Origin: Paramacrobiotus richtersi
Lineage: Eukaryota; Tardigrada; Eutardigrada; Parachela; Macrobiotidae
DNA: 38,891 nucleotides
Direction: 5' to 3'
NCBI GenBank assembly: GCA_034698045.1
Contig: JAQGAU010000131.1
Coordinates: 1-38,891, forward strand
The notes under the pieces were generated by a model. That model searched no databases, was not told where the DNA came from, and saw only the letters and a list, made by a program, of their open reading frames with translations. The first letter of the stretch is position 1. The number at the start of each line of letters is the position of its first letter. Position numbers and translations under genes: made by a program. Below are positions 33,020 through 38,891 of this stretch, piece by piece.

Positions 33020-34238
33020 TAAATCAACAGAAACAGTGATCTCCGTTGACCGAAAGGTCATTCCCTGGAAGACTGAAACGTCCTGATGGAAATTAGTTAT
33101 TCGCGAGGTTTCCGTTCGACCGACTGCTGGTACCGACGGAACAGCCTGGTGCCCTGTGGTTTCCCTTGCAGTACCCGCAAATGTGGGGATAACAGTCTTC
33201 CGGTCGCTTTGAACAACGTCAGTGGCTACAATCTGAACGCCGATTGTCGCTGTGTAAGTGCTTTGCGGAAAGTATGAACTTGTGCTGTGTATCCGATAGC
33301 GAAAAATTTTCATTACGTGCTGCTCGGCGAAATTCGTCGTCGAATCGCCGTACAGCATTATCGGAGAAGCCACAGCTCATCGTGTTCAAAAACTCGATGT
33401 ATTCCAGACACACCGTAAGCGCTTCGACACACTCGCGTTCGACTGTCTTAGACAGCCGGTATGCAGTTTTTAAACTGTGCGCCATCAACTTATTTAAAGA
33501 AATGTCCAGCGGTTTTAATTTACGCTTTGCCTGACCCGATTTAGAATACGCCGACCGAAATGGCTCGGGCAGTTTCCGGGCTGAATGGCGTAGCTTAGCG
33601 CCTTTTCGAGGACTGCGACTACGTGAGCGCGAAGAAGAGCTACTACTTCCACTAGAGGTTGAAAAACTTCTGGTGGTGTGAGACTCACCATGACGATGGG
33701 AGGTGACCTTTCAAGAACGCCGGTCGGAAGATCAGTGGCGTCCACGGCTGGAACTTTGTTTACGATCCAGAACCTCACGCAGATCGTTCATGGTCGGTGG
33801 GCGGTCGTGTCTAGGTGCAATGGTCTCCTTGAAGTTCTGCCGGATCCAGACTTTAAGGCATGTACGGTATCTGGATAGGATAACCAGATCCAGGTTCTGT
33901 GGGAACGTGGGAGTCTGCGCCAACATCAATAAGTTGTCCGCGATTTTATAGCCGGCTCTCCCTAGTTCTGCTGTGGTGTCCTTGTGGAGATGCAATTCAG
34001 CGGCCAGCTCCGAAACTGTTTGCAACTGTCGGATTTCTTCCTCCTCTGGCTCTTTGTGATTGCGGGTGTTGTCGGTGGACTGCTTGCCTTGTTTGGGCTT
34101 ATCCAGTCTATAATGGGCAAATAGACAGTCTAATAAGACCTTTTTATTGCCACAAACTTCGCGGTAACCAAAACTATCGCACAGTTTTTTTAGCTCAACT
34201 AGGGATTTATTCCAAAGAGAATATTTTGTGACTGCCAT
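33020..34238 (-). pseudogene. Gag-like region with SAP-like start, SR-rich tract and CCHC knuckle
   Basis: The start is at 34238 (MAVTKYSLWNKSLVELKKLC). The first 50 residues resemble a SAP-type DNA-binding helix pair (LVELKKLCDSFGY...GNKKVLLDCLFAHY). An acidic stretch and a helical region follow, then a frame change. A Ser/Arg tract (SSSSSSRSRSRSPRKGAK) lies near 33,600-33,660, and a helical stretch with LTVCLEYIEFLN follows. In another frame near 33,135-33,195 is a zinc knuckle, ICGYCKGNHRAPGC (C-x2-C-x3-H-x4-C). It directly precedes the reverse transcriptase, as expected for Gag. At least two frameshifts break it. Confidence 0.65.
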
Positions 34239-34470
34239 TTCAGAATATGGCCTAAAGTCAAAAAAATTTTCTTACGCGAACAACTGAACAATTTCGCTGC
34301 GCCGAGACGATTTATGTATCCACAAATTCCGGATATAATGTAAACAACAGTCGTACGTACGGGTTAACATCGTACGCGAAATAATAAACAGATTCAGTGT
34401 AATCTTACACAAATGTCGCGTAGCAAAATCAGCTAAAAACGAAGCGCAGGACAAAAGCAAGTAACAAGAT

Positions 34471-34640
34471 AACTCCGCGCAACTCAGTGTAACTCTGCGT
34501 AACTCAATGTGACTCCACTTAACTACATCTAACTCACCGTAGCGCAGTGTAACTCCGCGTAGCTTTGCGTAACTCATTGTAATTTCGCATGACTCCGCGT
34601 AAGCCCGCGTAATTTGATGTAACTCCGCGTAACTCAGTGT
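34471..34640. repeat. 17-unit tandem repeat with an exact 10-bp period
   Basis: Seventeen consecutive 10-bp units vary around AACTCnGnGT, for example AACTCCGCGT, AACTCAGTGT and AACTCAATGT. No unit changes length, while bases 6 to 9 vary freely. A few further units occur near 34,778-34,800. The array lies 230 bp beyond the Gag start of the YR retrotransposon, on its upstream side. Confidence 0.9.
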
Positions 34641-35081
34641 CGTTTATTCGTTAATTAATATTTCCGCTTGCACATCATACACTAAACATTCTGTCGATTT
34701 AAAATTCCCGTAATACTCAACAAACAACTCAGAAAATTTGCCGATCTGGAAGCCGTTCCCAAAACAGCGATGGCTGCAAACTCAGTGTGACTCCGCGTCC
34801 TCGTAACTCAACAAGTAAGCATTTTTACCCTGGGACTGGGTAATAAATAGGCGACTCGTATCACTATGATCTGCTAAATATGGTCTATGTTTAGCAATTT
34901 TTTATTTTGTACCAAACGTAAACGGTGAAAAGTTATGAATTTTTAAAAGCATTAATTTTTACACCGCGGTTCGTTTGATGACGTCAGCTGCGTGAATGAT
35001 CCGTAGTACCGCCCATGCCGTATGATCACACATGCCACGCAGCTTTGGCAGCAGTCTAAAGGAGTACGGGCGCGATTTCTA

Positions 35082-35264
35082 CTGTACTTCGATCTGACTC
35101 CGAGCTTGATTACACAATGCGCAGTCGGCTTGTAGCTTAATGCCCCTCTCTGTATGCGCTCAGCTTATGATATACAGTACTGCGCGCATACGGACTGCAG
35201 GCTGATCGAGCTACAAGCCGACTGCGCATTGTATAATCAAGCTCGGAGTCAAATCAAAGTACGG
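35082..35264. repeat. MITE-like element: 56-bp inverted repeats, 183 bp overall
   Basis: The left arm (35082-35137) and the reverse complement of the right arm (35209-35264) differ at four of 56 positions, all transitions, sharing for example ATGCGCAGTCGGCTTGTAGCT. The 71-bp centre contains a second small inverted repeat (GTATGCGC and GCGCATAC). There is no coding capacity and I see no clear target-site duplication. The strong arm identity implies young age or ongoing arm conversion. Confidence 0.85.
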
Positions 35265-38200
35265 TTTTAACGATATTACTCGGTAATTTTGTCAACAGTC
35301 TCCACCGTGATGGCACTGGTTGGTCGCCTCTCTTTACTCGCCTCTTTCTACATCGCTGTCTTGTTACTGCACCGTACTGGCAGCTGTTAAAGACACCGAC
35401 CGAGAGTATGTAGCCGGTACGAAGGATACCCGGTTAACGGCTGGAGGAGGTAACCTTTTTTCGTCAACCTCCAGAAAGGTTGTCCCTATGCTTAAGGACT
35501 ACTAGCTAGTTGTCGCGTCGTTCTGGGGCAGAGCGTGCTGCGTCAACACGTCACAATTTTGCGCCACATAAACAACGCTTATGGATGCAGAAATGAATGT
35601 TCTACAAAGTGCTTATTTTAGTTTAATTTTAAACTCCGAAGTTTCAACGCTGTATGGCTTTAAACTCAAAATTTCAAGTGAACTCTGTGTAACATTCGCT
35701 AAAGCAAAAAAATATACCGAAACGCTATTTTGTGCGTAACGTTATGACAAGCTTATTGGTCGAACGAGGTTTCAGAATTCACTCAATTAAAAAAGTAAAA
35801 ATTCAAAAACCGTCTAGGGGGGACGGTGAGGTGATGGCCCCTGACATTCTAGAGCCGCTGAGAGCGTTGTTACCATCACATCAGGATTTCGTCGAACCAA
35901 TAAGGTTTTAAAGTGAAATTATTATTTCAGAGATGTTTTACTTAACACTCACCAAATTACGCACTTTAAATACGTGTCATTTCCTAGTGAGCCTCAGAGG
36001 CCAGCCAATCAATATGGCTAACACGCCTTAAAATCGAGACTGAACTGGGAAAGTAACGTCTTGCGCGAAATTTTTAAAAAAGTTCCTAAAAATAAATTAT
36101 CCCTATTCAAAGTGAAGCAAACTAAAAGAGCGCAGAGAATCGTCCTCTTGACTTTCGTTCCTCAAATTGATACCATCTACACGCAGACGAGTCACGTTTT
36201 TACTGGGTCGACCCATCAGCAGCATTTTGGTCAACAGTGAACAAATTACGTGTAACGTATGAGCACGCTCTGCGCTAGGCTGAGCGACTCGCTTCTCGTC
36301 CTGAAAATTTTATCGTAAATGCGAGTTCTTACAGTATTTTATGGCAGAAATTCCAGTCTGGACGCCGTGATTTAGGCAAGCAACAACAGATGATAAAACA
36401 TCCTTTACACAAACTCTCAACTCCGTATCAATTTCTATTGGTTCAGCTGGTTCTTTGATCAGTTCGTCATCACTGCCATAAACCAGTTCTGCTTCTGAAT
36501 AGTTAACTTTGAGGTCGACCTCCTAGAGCGCATTTAGCGTGAACTACTTATTGATGTTCTAACCGATGATCTCATAAAACACGGGCAGTCTCGGGGCAGA
36601 AAGGGAAACCTGAGCAAGTTAGTTTTATGCATGTCATGACAGTGTATGCTAATGTGATTCTGTGAAACTGTGAATTCCTAAATGTAGCGCGGAAAATGCT
36701 CAGACAGTGCAAGAGGCAGGGGCATGTAAACCGGACAGTTTTGTTCCCAAATCCGCTCAAAAAGTTTCCATCCGTTTTTCTACGATTATTGTCGGAAATA
36801 ATTTTTCTCCACTGTATTCTCAATGCTATGTTGTAGAGAATTCATTTCTGCATTGTACGAAGTTGGTAATTAGCATAACAAAAATTTGTATTGAGACAGC
36901 TGATCAATTACGTAATACTTCCGGAAAAGGCGGTCGTTGGGGCTGGAAGGATAAATTCCTTCCGGAATGTTTTTTAATGTCGCGTTTTTGGCTAAATTTA
37001 TGCCTTCCCAATTCCCCAGGAATTCAGGGGCAAAACGAGTACGAGAGCTTGAAACTGAATTTCTGGCCAAATTCTGGCTCTGAAATTGCCTCCGAGACCG
37101 CTCGGATTCGGTGAGTGTTAAGGCTAGTATCCTCCCATTTTGGACCTTTCGCGCCGGAACGTTTGCTGTTGTTGACTTACAGGGTATAAAATACTCTTCT
37201 GATTACTCTTATAGAGAAATGATTGCTCCAGAACTGCAAAAAAACGGTTTGTGCGCGCAGCTACGGGTTCACTCGCTATACCGGCAGAAAGTTTAAACAC
37301 AAATGTGGGCATGAAAAGGCTAGTTTTGGTCCAATTTGCACAGGAATTGGTTGAGTAAATGCGTATTTGAATAAGAAACATTCTGACGTCAAAAAAACTT
37401 ACAAACTATTTTTTTTAAATTTGTAGGAATTTTTTAAAATATTTAAATCATTGTAACTTCCGAACCGGATAACGTATACGGGCCCTTTTGGTTCAGAATG
37501 AGCGCAACGGCTGGGTGTATTTTGTCAAACGTTTAAATTTCAAATTGGAACAATGTGCGCTTTTTAAAGCTTCAAAATGTCAACATATGCTTTACGGAGA
37601 AAAATCCGTTCTTGCGCTGTGTACTGATCAGCCAGGCACACAAGAAACAATACAGTGCAGACGCAAGAGATCCTGTTCCAGATCAATCGGGCGATCGGGT
37701 CACTTGTTTGAACAGTACCTCGCACATCGTTATGACTGGAAAGCTATAAAAGTCGGCTGCCAATCGTACTTTGGAACCATCCACATTCGAACCAAAAGGC
37801 TGCCCAGTGGGCATTTTAGACTTTATCCTTTATAACGTCTACCATTGATGATCTTTTTGGAAGTCGTTCGAGTTCAAATTATTTTATGCAATAAGGTGTG
37901 TTCTGTACTTTCCAAAATGGCAAAAGATATTTTACTTGTACTGTATTTACAACTAGTATGTATTTGTGCATGCATATGTATCTAAGATTGTATTTAGCAG
38001 CTAACTAATTGTCAAAACCCAGCGTATGCTAATTAATGAAAAGACAAATACTTTATTTTAAATTAAGTAAAGCAACCTATGTATGCACAGATCACAGCAA
38101 GCTAAGTAACTAACCCTGAATAATGAAAAGTGAAAACTCTCGTATGTTCGACATTGTTCGAAAACAGCCGTCTTTAATACATTTTTTCTAGTAGTCCCAC

Positions 38201-38891
38201 TTATTTGCCAAAATATTGCACGTATATAACGATTATAAATTTGTACTATGCAGTCCAACAGCGCGGCGTAGCATGCAGTGCAATACGGCCAGCGTGCTAT
38301 GTACGCAAAACTCCGCGCCAGACAGGTTGACTACCCTGGCACTGCCAAGTCAGTGAAGGCCACAGTGAGTAGAGCCGTAGATAGCCGACGTGGCCGTTTT
38401 ACGTACGCCAGGGCGGCTAGTCGTAAAGTCATGCTATGTGGTAACTGGTAAAAAGTAAAAACATGTAAAATGCACGCTCAATGCACTGTTTCTTTGGAAG
38501 CACCAACAGTTACGCGGGCGGACATTGAGCGTGTAGTTTAAAGTTTTTAATATCGATAACGTCTCATAGTATGTTGTTATTGTTGTTTTAAGTTTCAGTA
38601 AGAAACTACATGTGCATGTAAGGCAAACTGAGGAGCAGCAATCGTTCACGGTTACCGATCGGATTTCACACAATGCAGTTGAATGAACCGTTTTATAATG
38701 CAAATGAACCGAAGCAATGCATAGACGTCTGCGCATCGTTACATTATAAAACTCCAACTTTCCTTTCGAAGCATCGTTCTATTGTTACCTGCCCTGTCAA
38801 CAGATCAGGGACTGAAATAGCGCGAATTCAATGATGGACACTTTCCAAAATGCTAATTAATAAAGTAATATCGTTATTGAACGAAGCCATG
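35265..38891. other. Intergenic, no gene recognised
   Basis: Open frames of up to 135 codons are present on both strands, but none carries motifs, repeats or a splice pattern that I trust. A weak inverted arrangement (GTACGCAAAAC near 38,302 and GTTTTACGTAC near 38,395) was noted but not developed. The first or last exons of genes running off the window cannot be excluded. Confidence 0.4.

Larger units (their letters stand above)
30478..34238 (-). mobile_element. Decayed tyrosine-recombinase retrotransposon (DIRS/PAT-like)
   Basis: The minus strand carries, in order, a Gag-like region, reverse transcriptase, RNase H and a tyrosine recombinase. This is the domain order of DIRS, PAT and Ngaro elements, which integrate with a recombinase in place of an integrase. 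I see no methyltransferase domain. Each domain is split by stops and frameshifts, so the copy is dead. Terminal repeats could not be defined. The 136-bp palindrome lies just beyond the recombinase end and a 10-bp tandem repeat beyond the Gag end, and either may belong to the element. Confidence 0.8.

Noticed and set aside
34460-34660. Possible CRISPR-like array at the 10-bp repeats
   Set aside because: The units are contiguous with no spacers, and the genome is eukaryotic; this is a simple tandem repeat.
36707-37114. A 135-codon plus-strand open frame
   Set aside because: No recognisable domain, no good start context, and the opposite strand is equally open, so chance is the simpler explanation.

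Overview
The window is animal nuclear DNA. Genes are split by introns with GT/AG borders (as short as 55 bp), the coding exons are clearly GC-richer than the introns, and there is no operon structure. The main gene is a HYDIN homologue, a protein of the central-pair apparatus of motile 9+2 axonemes, so the animal should have motile cilia or flagellated sperm. The short introns and small intergenic gaps fit a compact invertebrate genome. A tardigrade is possible, but nothing here fixes the phylum.

Layout. (1) 1-8,100: two diverged copies of a small secreted-protein gene, both on the minus strand. One is intact (935-2,376). The other has lost the long middle exon and is frameshifted in its last exon (6,786-7,737). 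Their promoters and at least 300 bp of upstream flank are also duplicated. Between them, on the plus strand, lies a decayed partial HYDIN copy that still contains intron sequence (about 4,340-5,650). (2) 1-500, 8,480-9,480 and 29,484-30,030: three relics of the C-terminal part of retroelement proteins with a CCHC plus restriction-like-endonuclease type of tail. A FLYWCH zinc-finger fragment lies at 9,728-10,300. (3) 10,519-25,847, minus strand: the HYDIN gene, resolved here into 13 exons coding for about 4,031 residues. It carries the adenylate-kinase-like P-loop domain and the true C-terminus but lacks the N-terminal third of vertebrate HYDIN. One intron holds a 434-bp fold-back element. (4) 28,064-29,063, minus strand: a two-exon gene for a secreted two-Ig-domain protein. 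(5) 30,478-34,238, minus strand: a decayed tyrosine-recombinase (DIRS/PAT-like) retrotransposon with Gag, RT, RNase H and YR remnants. It is flanked by a 136-bp palindrome on its YR side and a 17-unit, 10-bp tandem repeat on its Gag side. (6) 35,082-35,264: a MITE-like inverted-repeat element. From there to the end I recognise no gene.

None of the host genes obviously work together. The common theme is duplication, inversion and mobile-element decay around one very large ciliary gene. The observations I rate highest are the unprocessed inverted HYDIN pseudogene, the paralogue pair that differs by a phase-symmetric exon, and the several long fold-back structures.
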